Source: Bacteroidales bacterium (GTDB taxonomy: Bacteria; Bacteroidota; Bacteroidia; Bacteroidales; UBA12077). From it: 7,723 nt of DNA. The stretch is taken from positions 1 through 7,723 of the forward strand of contig DAOWML010000099.1 in the NCBI GenBank assembly GCA_030643125.1, given 5' to 3'. Within the stretch, counting starts at the first letter, position 1. Each line of letters starts with the position of its first letter. Shown one piece after another: positions 1 through 5,427 of the stretch. The notes under the pieces were generated by a model. The model made no database searches, was not told the origin of the DNA, and saw only the letters and a list, made by a program, of their open reading frames with translations. The position numbers and the translations under genes are program-made.

Positions 1-828
1 ATTACTAATTTAGATGTTGAGTTTGACGATTACAGTGTTTGCTGGAATACGCCGGCAACATTTTGGGCTGGTTATAACGGTTATTCAGATACAATTTTTT
101 ATCAGATTGTCGAAAATATAGATGATAAATGGATAGCAAGAGACGTGAGTTTTGTTGAAATTAATACAAATCCCATGCGTGTAGAAGATTATTTACAAGG
201 CGATGCAGTTTATAACTATATTAGATTAACAAATGATTATTGTAAAAACGATGTTAAGAATATTGATGTTACGTTCTTACCTGATTTTGAATTAGATATT
301 GAATTAGATGGTATTAGTGATAATGATACCTTATATCTAAAAGGAAAAACTTCAGGGAACCTGGGAGCTTTGGTCTTGCCAACTGCTGATATATCATTCG
401 CATGGACTCCTTCTGAAACCTTATCTACTCCTAATTCTCAGGCAACTGTTGTTACTCCTGACGAATCCGGCTGGTATAAGGTTGTAGCAACATCAACTGA
501 CGATTGTGTGGATTCTTCCATGATTTTTCTCGAATTTATCCCTGTAATTACACCAAATTCAGGATTTTCTCCAAATGGTGATGGAATAAATGATTACTGG
601 AAAATTAAGCATATTGGAAAATTCAAAAATAATATTGTAACCGTATATAGCCGCTGGGGAGTAAAAGTGTTCGAGCAAAAAGGATACGATAACTTCGACA
701 CAGCTAAATCATGGGATGGTAATGCTAAAAACGGAAAAGATCTTCCAAGCGGAACATATTATTATGTTATAATACTTAATGAAGAAGGATTCCAGCCAAT
801 AACGGGTCCTATAACTATAATTCGATAG
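1..828 (+). CDS. T9SS type B sorting-domain protein, C-terminal 275 residues (partial, 5' end outside window)
   Basis: The frame is open from base 1 with no stop, so this is the tail of a longer gene. The GTG at 145 is an internal codon, not a start. The last ~94 visible residues (182-275) match the gliding-motility-associated C-terminal domain (CHU_C / T9SS type B signal). It shows FSPNGDGIND at 189-198, a YSRWG motif ending at 220, SWDG at 237-240, PSGTYYY at 249-255 and a terminal TIIR. Ahead of it lies a beta-rich Ig/PKD-like stretch (about 130-180, with SFAWTPS and SGWYKVVATSTDDC). By family knowledge such proteins cross the outer membrane by the type IX system and are released or displayed as adhesins, enzymes or filaments. 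The cargo's own function lies upstream and is not visible. The stop is one base before the PorP/SprF-like gene, which indicates co-transcription and a cargo-partner pair. Confidence 0.93.
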   Translation: MTNLDVEFDDYSVCWNTPATFWAGYNGYSDTIFYQIVENIDDKWIARDVSFVEINTNPMRVEDYLQGDAVYNYIRLTNDYCKNDVKNIDVTFLPDFELDIELDGISDNDTLYLKGKTSGNLGALVLPTADISFAWTPSETLSTPNSQATVVTPDESGWYKVVATSTDDCVDSSMIFLEFIPVITPNSGFSPNGDGINDYWKIKHIGKFKNNIVTVYSRWGVKVFEQKGYDNFDTAKSWDGNAKNGKDLPSGTYYYVIILNEEGFQPITGPITIIR

Positions 829-829
829 T

Positions 830-1762
830 ATGAAAAGGTTAAAATTTATAATATTTATTGCTCTTAGTTTGGCGTTTATTAAACCAATAAATGCGCAACA
901 GGCACCTATGTATACGCAATACATGTTTAACGATTATTTGATTAATCCTGCCGTGGCCGGAACATATAATTATTTTCAGATGAGAGCCAACACAAGAATT
1001 CAGTGGATTGGTATTACTGATGCTCCAAGAACAATGAGTATTGCCGGATATGGCCCTCTTAAAGAAAAAGACATGGGTTACGGTGGTTATATTTATAACG
1101 ATGTAACAGGCCCTGAAAGTAGAATGTCTTTAGGAGGTTCTTATGCTTACAATATTGCAATTAACGACGAATGGCGTATTTCAGGAGGATTGTCTATCGG
1201 TATTATGCAATATAAGCTTGACGGAACAAGCATGACTTTCGATGATGAACTATACGATCCGGTAATGCCTGGTGGAGTTGAATCAAGAATAATTCCTGAT
1301 GCCAGTGTTGGATTTTATGCATATACTACATATTATTATGCAGGTATTTCTGCACATCAATTATTCGGGAACAAATACAACACACACGAGGAGACCGATT
1401 CAATGCAGGGACTTAGCAGGTTAACACAACATGTTTATTTATCAGGAGGAGCAAATTTTATTTTAAACAGAGATTTTGCAATTACGCCTTCTGCATTAAT
1501 TAAATATACCAGTCCGGGCTTAATACAAGCAGAGATAAATGCAAAAGTTACTTATCAAAGGATGGTTTGGGGTGGTTTATCTTACAGATTTGGAGGTTCT
1601 GGATATTTTACAAGTGATGCAATAGCAGTTATGGCAGGATATAATTATGAAAATAAAATTTATATTGGACTGGCGTATGACATTACCGTATCGGATCTGC
1701 GAAGATACTCTAATGGAACAATTGAAGTAATGATAGGCTATAGGTTTAATAAAATAAAATAA
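830..1762 (+). CDS. PorP/SprF family type IX secretion system outer-membrane protein
   Basis: This 310-residue protein has a signal peptide (about 1-22, ending NA before QQ) and then the family's hallmark start QQAPMYTQYMFNDYLINPA, continuing to AGTYNYF. The rest alternates short hydrophobic beta strands with turns (GGYIYND, GGSYAYNIA, MWG-type and YRFGG repeats) and ends in MIGYRFNKIK, as expected of an outer-membrane beta-barrel of about 300 residues. PorP/SprF proteins work with the T9SS. SprF is needed for surface delivery of the adhesin SprB, and relatives are typically encoded next to type B cargo. The one-base gap to the upstream cargo gene and the terminator downstream fit a dedicated partner in a two-gene operon. 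The ATG at 830 is chosen because it gives the complete signal peptide. It is probably a cargo-specific paralogue and not the core PorP, since no other T9SS machinery genes are visible. Confidence 0.93.
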   Translation: MKRLKFIIFIALSLAFIKPINAQQAPMYTQYMFNDYLINPAVAGTYNYFQMRANTRIQWIGITDAPRTMSIAGYGPLKEKDMGYGGYIYNDVTGPESRMSLGGSYAYNIAINDEWRISGGLSIGIMQYKLDGTSMTFDDELYDPVMPGGVESRIIPDASVGFYAYTTYYYAGISAHQLFGNKYNTHEETDSMQGLSRLTQHVYLSGGANFILNRDFAITPSALIKYTSPGLIQAEINAKVTYQRMVWGGLSYRFGGSGYFTSDAIAVMAGYNYENKIYIGLAYDITVSDLRRYSNGTIEVMIGYRFNKIK

Positions 1763-1785
1763 ATTGAAGTCCGTAATATTTAAGG

Positions 1786-1810
1786 CCGGCAAGTTTTTGC
1801 CGGTTTTTTT
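1786..1810 (+). terminator. Intrinsic terminator after the PorP/SprF-like gene
   Basis: A perfect 7-bp stem, CCGGCAA (1786-1792) with TTGCCGG (1797-1803), encloses a 4-base loop and is followed directly by seven T (1804-1810). It lies 23 bases past the stop at 1762. It is strikingly GC-rich against its surroundings. It closes the cargo-PorP/SprF transcript. It also argues that the next gene starts after it, at 1839, and not at the in-frame TTG at 1764. Confidence 0.9.
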
Positions 1811-1838
1811 ATCTAAAACCATTAAATTAGCAGAAAAA

Positions 1839-2243
1839 ATGAAAAAAACAGCTGTAATATTATTAGTTATTTTTTTATTTTCATGTAATAATGAAAACAA
1901 ACTCCCTGATTATGTGATCTCTCATGACGATATGGTTAATATTATTATAGATATACATTTAACGGATGGCTTGCTTACTAATAATAAAGTACGAAGAAAA
2001 TTAGCCAAAAAAGATTCTTTAAATTATTACAATGCTATTTTAAACAACTACGGATATACTCGTGCTGATTTTGATACATCTGTACATTTCTATAGTAAGA
2101 ACATAGATGAATATGATAAGATTTATGAAGAAGTTCTTAACAACTTAAGTGAGATGGAAACAAAATTGAAACAAGAAAGCGCTGAAGAAAAAAATTTGAA
2201 GGAAGAAAGCCTTAAAGATAAACCAGTAACCAGTAGGCAATAA
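1839..2243 (+). CDS. Small DUF4296-like lipoprotein
   Basis: This protein of 134 residues starts at ATG 1839. From there it reads MKKTAVILLVIFLFSC, a type II signal peptide with lipobox LFSC and lipidated Cys16. Residues after the Cys are NNENK, without an acidic run of the kind described for surface export, so a periplasm-facing anchor is likely (inference). The body (LPDYVISHDDMVNIIIDIHL, later NNYGYTRADFDTSVHFY and a YDKIYEEVLNNL helix) resembles the Bacteroidota DUF4296 family of unknown function. The C-terminal ~35 residues are charged and probably helical. The frame is open further up to a TTG at 1764, but that start would bury the signal peptide and cross the terminator. The last five codons and the stop lie in a heptamer repeat, so the end KPVTSRQ may not be the ancestral one. 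No clear promoter is seen. A poor TAAATTAG lies at 1823-1830. Confidence 0.82.
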   Translation: MKKTAVILLVIFLFSCNNENKLPDYVISHDDMVNIIIDIHLTDGLLTNNKVRRKLAKKDSLNYYNAILNNYGYTRADFDTSVHFYSKNIDEYDKIYEEVLNNLSEMETKLKQESAEEKNLKEESLKDKPVTSRQ

Positions 2244-2255
2244 GCAGTTGGCAAT
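2221..2255 (+). repeat. Degenerate heptamer tandem array overlapping the lipoprotein stop codon
   Basis: Five consecutive 7-base units are seen: AACCAGT, AACCAGT, AGGCAAT, AAGCAGT, TGGCAAT. The first two are identical and the rest share an xxGCARt core. The lipoprotein stop TAA (2241-2243) spans the junction of units three and four, so the array supplies the protein's last residues and its stop. Short-period CAGT/GGCA arrays of this look occur between genes in Bacteroidota genomes (general impression, not checked here). Confidence 0.72.
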
Positions 2256-2330
2256 TTTAAATGATTATTTTTTATTGACTATTTGTAATTATTTAGGAGG
2301 TATAACTAATTGAAAAATAAAACAATATTA

Positions 2331-2435
2331 TTTCTCGCAAAGTACGCAGATGAATCGCAAAAAACGCAAAGAACTTATAATAAATTATTTAATCTTAGCA
2401 ATCTTTGCGTAAGGTTTTGCGGTCTTTGCGTGGAA
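2331..2435. repeat. Inverted cluster of CGCAAAG units (hairpin-forming intergenic repeat)
   Basis: Four CGCA(AAG) units read forward at 2336, 2345, 2356 and 2365, and three read in reverse (CTTTGCG or TTTTGCG) at 2403-2409, 2415-2421 and 2424-2430. Spacings are mostly 9 bases, with 11 or 12 once per arm. The outer ends also mirror each other (TTTCT at the left, GGAA at the right). The arms can fold as a long imperfect stem, pairing 2336-2342 with 2424-2430 and 2365-2371 with 2403-2409, around an AT-rich loop (about 2372-2402). No T-tract follows the right arm, so it is not a normal terminator. It resembles REP- or MITE-like intergenic repeats. Similar CGCAAAG clusters occur in Bacteroidota by general recollection, but copy number here is unknown. 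Confidence 0.8.
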
Positions 2436-2480
2436 TAAAATGATATACAGATATTTAAACCCGCTAAATAATTACGACTA

Positions 2481-2528
2481 TTTACCATTTTACAAGTTTA
2501 CCAGTAAACTAATAAACCAGTAACCATA
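2481..2528 (+). repeat. Degenerate octamer tandem array just upstream of the amidohydrolase gene
   Basis: Six 8-base units run head to tail: TTTACCAT, TTTACAAG, TTTACCAG, TAAACTAA, TAAACCAG, TAACCATA. The core TxxACCAG is shared with the heptamer array on the other side of the CGCAAAG cluster, but the period is 8 instead of 7. The array ends only 8 bases before the start codon at 2537, so it occupies the 5' leader or promoter-proximal region of that gene. Confidence 0.65.
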
Positions 2529-2536
2529 AATATTTA

Positions 2537-3721
2537 ATGCGAAGATTATCTGCCAACTATATTTATCCAATCAACAAACCACCTTTAAAAAACGGTATTG
2601 TTGAGATTGGCGATGATGGTAAAATCCAAGCTATTATTGATACTAAAGGAGAGTTAAAAGAATCACGAAATCTGGAGTTTTATAATGGCGTAATTACCCC
2701 GGGTTTTGTAAATACACATTGTCATCTGGAATTATCAGGACTAAAAGGGGAGCTAAAACAAAAAGCAGGTTTGCCAAATTTTTTAAAGGAAATAGTTAAT
2801 TATAGGAAGCAGGGTAATAGCAAAGATTCTTTTAAAGCTATAGAACTATATGATGGATTAATGAAACAAAAAGGAATTGTTGCTGTTGGCGATATTTCAA
2901 ATACCGATCTTGCAATTACAACCAAAATCAAGAGTGAAATACATTATCATTCTTTTATTGAAGCAGTAGGACTTGGTATTAATTTTGATAAAATTTTTGA
3001 GGCAAACAGGGAATTATTTAATGGGTTTTTAAATAATAACTTAAGCGTATCAATTGTTCCTCATGCACCATATTCTGTTTCAAAGGAATTATTTCAACGA
3101 ATAAAAGAATTTGCGGAAACCAATAATTCAATTATATCAATTCATAACCAGGAAAGTGATTCTGAGAGACAATTTTTTATGGATAAATCAGGAGGATTAG
3201 TTGAAACATTTAGCAAGATAGGGATTGATTTAAATCAATGGAAGCCAACAGGAAAAAACTCCATAGAATCGATTATTGATTGGCTGCCACAGAACAATAA
3301 TATCATTTTTGTTCATAATACATTTTCTAAGAAAGAGGATGTTGATTTGGTAAATGACAAGGTTCAAAATGCGTATTGGTGTTTGTGCCCATTATCAAAT
3401 TTATATATTGAGAACAAATTACCTGATTTTGATATTTTCAATCAAATTTCTGATAATGTAACTTTAGGTACCGATAGTCTGGCTTCTAATACAACATTGT
3501 CAATTTTGGATGAGATGAAAACAATTGTTAAGAATTACAATAAAATTGATTTCGAAAAACTTCTTCGGTGGGGAACTTTGAATGGTGCTAAAGCCTTACA
3601 AATCGACAAAAAATTTGGAAGTATTGAAAAAGGGAAAACTCCCGGGCTAAATTTAATTTCGAATTTTGATTTTGAAAAAATGCAAATTACCAATAAAAGT
3701 GAGATAAAAGTTCTTGCTTAG
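2537..3721 (+). CDS. Metal-dependent amidohydrolase (cytosine deaminase / chlorohydrolase-like)
   Basis: This 394-residue soluble enzyme belongs to the amidohydrolase superfamily. A short beta-rich N-terminal part leads into GVITPGFVNTHCHLELSG, giving the metal-binding HxH at H61/H63. H176 (VPHAPYS) fits a substrate-contacting position. H203 with E206 (SIHNQES) fits the strand-5 metal ligand and catalytic acid. H260 (FVHNTFS) and D313 (LGTDSLASN) complete the deaminase-type set. The C-terminus returns to the beta domain with GSIEKGKTPGLNLI. Length and motif order are normal for ATZ/TRZ, S-adenosylhomocysteine or aminofutalosine deaminase-like proteins. The substrate cannot be set from sequence. 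A nucleoside or purine-like deaminase is the best guess, and dihydroorotase is unlikely given the motif set. It was probably once coupled to the lipoprotein gene upstream (see the repeat segment). It converges on the hemerythrin gene with 17 bases between stops. Confidence 0.87.
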   Translation: MRRLSANYIYPINKPPLKNGIVEIGDDGKIQAIIDTKGELKESRNLEFYNGVITPGFVNTHCHLELSGLKGELKQKAGLPNFLKEIVNYRKQGNSKDSFKAIELYDGLMKQKGIVAVGDISNTDLAITTKIKSEIHYHSFIEAVGLGINFDKIFEANRELFNGFLNNNLSVSIVPHAPYSVSKELFQRIKEFAETNNSIISIHNQESDSERQFFMDKSGGLVETFSKIGIDLNQWKPTGKNSIESIIDWLPQNNNIIFVHNTFSKKEDVDLVNDKVQNAYWCLCPLSNLYIENKLPDFDIFNQISDNVTLGTDSLASNTTLSILDEMKTIVKNYNKIDFEKLLRWGTLNGAKALQIDKKFGSIEKGKTPGLNLISNFDFEKMQITNKSEIKVLA

Positions 3722-3738
3722 GATTTCTTTACAATTCC

Positions 3739-4164
3739 TTAATTCACCCCACTTTTTCTTAAGTATTCAACAGCATCCTTATCGTATTTAAGAATGTGTT
3801 CATCGAACCAGTTTTCCAAATATTGGTATATTTCTAAACACAAGTTTGGCTTGTTATTTTCAACATCTTTCTGAAATTGTATAATTCTTTTTACGAACTG
3901 ATTGTGTGCAGCTTTATGTTGCTCGAAGTTAGGATATTTTAAATCGTTAAAATAAATTTCTTCTTTAATAAAATAATGATCAATTAAATATGCAAGCTGG
4001 AAGAATATTTCAGAAACCTTTTCTTCACATGAATTACTATTAATAATAAGCTTTAATTCGTTGATTATATCTAAGAATTTTTTATGCTGTTCGTCAATAA
4101 TTGTAATATTAACAGTATATTCATTTTTCCACTGATATGGTTCGGGATTTACTTTGTTTTCCAT
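3739..4164 (-). CDS. Single-domain bacteriohemerythrin
   Basis: This 141-residue four-helix protein carries the hemerythrin di-iron/O2-binding pattern. H27 (IDEQHKKF), E68 (in KEEIYF), H83 and H87 (QHKAAHNQF), H123 and D128 (DEHILKYD) match six of the seven usual ligands. The seventh, the His of the HFxxEE motif, aligns with Tyr64 in HYFIKEE, while a His sits one residue earlier (H63). The alignment is fixed by the downstream EE-x12-YP-type spacing to QHKAAH and needs no gap. Family roles include O2 binding, delivery or sensing, and NO or oxidative stress handling, in the cytoplasm. No fused signalling domain is present. The gene has its own promoter region (perfect -7 element at 4190-4197 and a palindrome upstream) and is transcribed alone, divergent from a glycosyltransferase gene. 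Identity is near certain. The iron-binding state is uncertain because of the His/Tyr change. Confidence 0.93.
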   Translation of the reverse strand: MENKVNPEPYQWKNEYTVNITIIDEQHKKFLDIINELKLIINSNSCEEKVSEIFFQLAYLIDHYFIKEEIYFNDLKYPNFEQHKAAHNQFVKRIIQFQKDVENNKPNLCLEIYQYLENWFDEHILKYDKDAVEYLRKSGVN

Positions 4165-4189
4165 ATTAACTTTCTTATTAAAGAATATA

Positions 4190-4197
4190 CAAATTTA
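4190..4197 (-). promoter_or_regulatory. Putative -7 promoter element of the hemerythrin gene
   Basis: Read on the minus strand, the bases are TAAATTTG, a full match to the Bacteroidota -7 consensus TAnnTTTG. It ends 25 bases before the ATG at 4164, giving a predicted start of transcription near 4184 and a leader of about 20 bases. No TTG -33 element is found at the usual 17-23 base distance, which would suit an activator-dependent promoter (inference). Confidence 0.55.
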
Positions 4198-4199
4198 TG

Positions 4200-4213
4200 T
4201 TGATCATAATTAA
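4200..4213. promoter_or_regulatory. FNR-box-like sequence in the hemerythrin promoter
   Basis: TTGATCATAATTAA matches the FNR consensus TTGAT-N4-ATCAA at 9 of 10 defined positions. It lies directly upstream of the hemerythrin -7 element, centred near -22 of the predicted start, a place where binding would repress. The region is AT-rich, so a chance match is quite possible. Confidence 0.25.
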
Positions 4214-4217
4214 ATAA

Positions 4218-4233
4218 AATGATAATTGTCATT
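4218..4233. promoter_or_regulatory. 16-bp palindrome with CRP/FNR-type TGA-N6-TCA core
   Basis: AATGATAATTGTCATT is a palindrome with one mismatched pair. It has TGA (4220-4222) and TCA (4229-4231) separated by six bases, the half-site spacing used by CRP/FNR-family regulators. Its centre (4225.5) lies about 41 bases upstream of the predicted hemerythrin transcription start, the classic class II activator position. It is also about 110 bases upstream of the divergent glycosyltransferase start. The regulator is not known. Confidence 0.4.
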
Positions 4234-4323
4234 ATATAAGCAGAATATTGATTTTTAGCGGGAAATAGCATCAATTTATTTTTTATTTACTTTCATTTTA
4301 AATTAAGTAAAGAGAATCTTTTT

Positions 4324-4331
4324 TAAATTTG
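4324..4331 (+). promoter_or_regulatory. Putative -7 promoter element of the glycosyltransferase gene
   Basis: TAAATTTG is a full match to TAnnTTTG and lies 16 bases before the ATG at 4348. The predicted start of transcription is near 4337, with a very short leader of about 10 bases. No clear TTG -33 element is seen. The rest of the intergenic region between this and the hemerythrin promoter is AT-rich without other recognisable sites. Confidence 0.5.
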
Positions 4332-4347
4332 AACAAACAGATATTTA

Positions 4348-5427
4348 ATGAGCGTTAGAAAAAAAATACTCATTTGTCCTTTAAATTGGGGCTTAGGACA
4401 TGCAACAAGAGATGTTTCTGTAATCAGATTATTTGTTAAGCATAAATTCGAGGTGATAATTGCTGCCAGTGGGGATACTTACCGGTTTTTAGATAAAGAA
4501 TTCCCTGAGTTAAGATTCATAAATTTTTCTGGTTATAACGTTCGTTATTCAAAGTCAGGATCGCAAATCTTAAAGATATTTTTGCTTATTCCTAGAATAT
4601 TATTGTGGACAATAAAAGAACATATAGAGCTTAAGAAAATAGTAAAAGAACACAATATTGATATTGTATTTTCTGATAACAGATTTGGATTATGGAGCAG
4701 CAACACATACAATATTTTCATGACTCATCAGTTAAAAGTTAAGTTCCCGGGATTATTAAAATTTTTAGAACCAATTTATCAATATATATCAACCGGAATA
4801 ATAAAAAGATATGATGAGTGCTGGATTCCCGATTTTGAAGGAGAAGTTAACCTGGCGGGGGAATTGTCGCACATTAAAACCAAACTGAGAAATAGTTATT
4901 TTATTGGCCCACTATCAAGATTTACAAACAGTAAATTGAAATACGCGGGGGAAAAGATTGATGTTCTTTTTCTTTTGTCGGGGCCGGAGCCACAAAGAAA
5001 CATTTTCGAAAAAATCATTTATGAACAAACTAAAAAATCAGATTTACAATTTATGATTGTAAGAGGAACTTCCGAAGAGTGTAATAATATTTTTAATTTT
5101 CCTGTTTATAATGTTATAAATACAGAGGAGCTAATTCCATTAATTACAAAGTCGAAAATAATAGTATGTCGTTCAGGATATAGCTCGGTTATGGATTTGT
5201 TTTTATTAAAAAAGAAAGCTGTTTTGGTTCCAACACCCGGTCAAACCGAGCAAGAATATTTAGCAAAGTATTTAATGGAACGAGGATTTTTTTATTCAAC
5301 CTCTCAAAGGAAATTTAATTTAGACAAATCAGTTAAAAAAGCTTTGGAATTTCCGGATATACAAATTCAGGAACCTAATATGTTGGAAGAAAGAATCATT
5401 AAGTTAAAAGAAAAATATAACCATTAG
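4348..5427 (+). CDS. GT-B fold glycosyltransferase (MurG / GT28-like family)
   Basis: This 359-residue protein has two Rossmann-like halves. The N-terminal half opens KKILICPLNWGLGHATRD (WGLGHATR about 14-21), the glycine-rich loop typical of acceptor-side GT-B domains in the Glyco_trans_1_3/MJ1255-like group. A hydrophobic, basic helix at about 73-95 (FLLIPRILLW) could touch the membrane. The C-terminal half begins near 203 (IDVLFLLSGPEPQR) and carries the nucleotide-sugar region ICRSG-type (VCRSGYSSVMDL, 273-284) followed by VPTPGQTEQEYLAKYL (294-309), as in GT28 enzymes that use UDP-sugars. Donor and acceptor are not determinable; a role in surface or lipid-linked glycan synthesis is inference. 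It is transcribed alone from its own promoter and is not in a polysaccharide cluster. Its last 24 bases overlap the tail of the convergent PAP2-like gene. Confidence 0.85.
   Translation: MSVRKKILICPLNWGLGHATRDVSVIRLFVKHKFEVIIAASGDTYRFLDKEFPELRFINFSGYNVRYSKSGSQILKIFLLIPRILLWTIKEHIELKKIVKEHNIDIVFSDNRFGLWSSNTYNIFMTHQLKVKFPGLLKFLEPIYQYISTGIIKRYDECWIPDFEGEVNLAGELSHIKTKLRNSYFIGPLSRFTNSKLKYAGEKIDVLFLLSGPEPQRNIFEKIIYEQTKKSDLQFMIVRGTSEECNNIFNFPVYNVINTEELIPLITKSKIIVCRSGYSSVMDLFLLKKKAVLVPTPGQTEQEYLAKYLMERGFFYSTSQRKFNLDKSVKKALEFPDIQIQEPNMLEERIIKLKEKYNH

Larger units (their letters stand above)
2218..2526 (+). repeat. Repeat-bounded intergenic segment with a perfect 15-base direct repeat at both ends
   Basis: ATAAACCAGTAACCA is present at 2218-2232 and again at 2512-2526, a repeat-to-repeat distance of 294 bases. 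Between them lie the heptamer array, an AT-rich spacer (2256-2330) with an isolated AGGAGG at 2295-2300, the inverted CGCAAAG cluster and the octamer array. No transposase or convincing ORF is inside. Deleting one copy plus the intervening sequence (2233-2526) would make the lipoprotein end in PVTINI with a stop TAA at 2535-2537 that shares its last A with the amidohydrolase ATG. This suggests that the segment was inserted or expanded between overlapping genes (inference). Confidence 0.6.

Noticed and set aside
145..147. GTG as start of the sorting-domain protein
   Set aside because: The frame is open to the window edge, the upstream residues look like the same beta-rich protein, and no signal peptide follows the GTG.
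709..924. Minus-strand frame across the cargo/PorP junction
   Set aside because: It is antisense to two well-supported genes, has no family features and no promoter.
1823..1830. TAAATTAG as the lipoprotein promoter -7 element
   Set aside because: It misses one consensus base and would leave a leader of about three bases. Read-through or an unseen promoter is equally likely.
1764..1838. N-terminal extension of the lipoprotein from a TTG codon
   Set aside because: It would span the intrinsic terminator and bury a perfect lipoprotein signal peptide 25 residues in. The ATG at 1839 is far better.
1577..1900. Minus-strand frame across the PorP end, the terminator and the lipoprotein start
   Set aside because: It is antisense to supported genes and runs through a clear terminator hairpin.
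2310..2438. 42-codon frame from TTG, 9 bases after AGGAGG at 2295-2300
   Set aside because: Most of it is translation of the CGCAAAG inverted repeat. The start is rare, and Bacteroidota rarely depend on Shine-Dalgarno sites. A peptide is not excluded but unsupported.
3722..3738. Bidirectional terminator between the amidohydrolase and hemerythrin genes
   Set aside because: The 17-base gap has no stem of useful length.
4247..4275. ATTGAT...ATCAAT inverted repeat in the divergent promoter region
   Set aside because: Only six pairs with a 17-base loop; expected by chance in AT-rich DNA.
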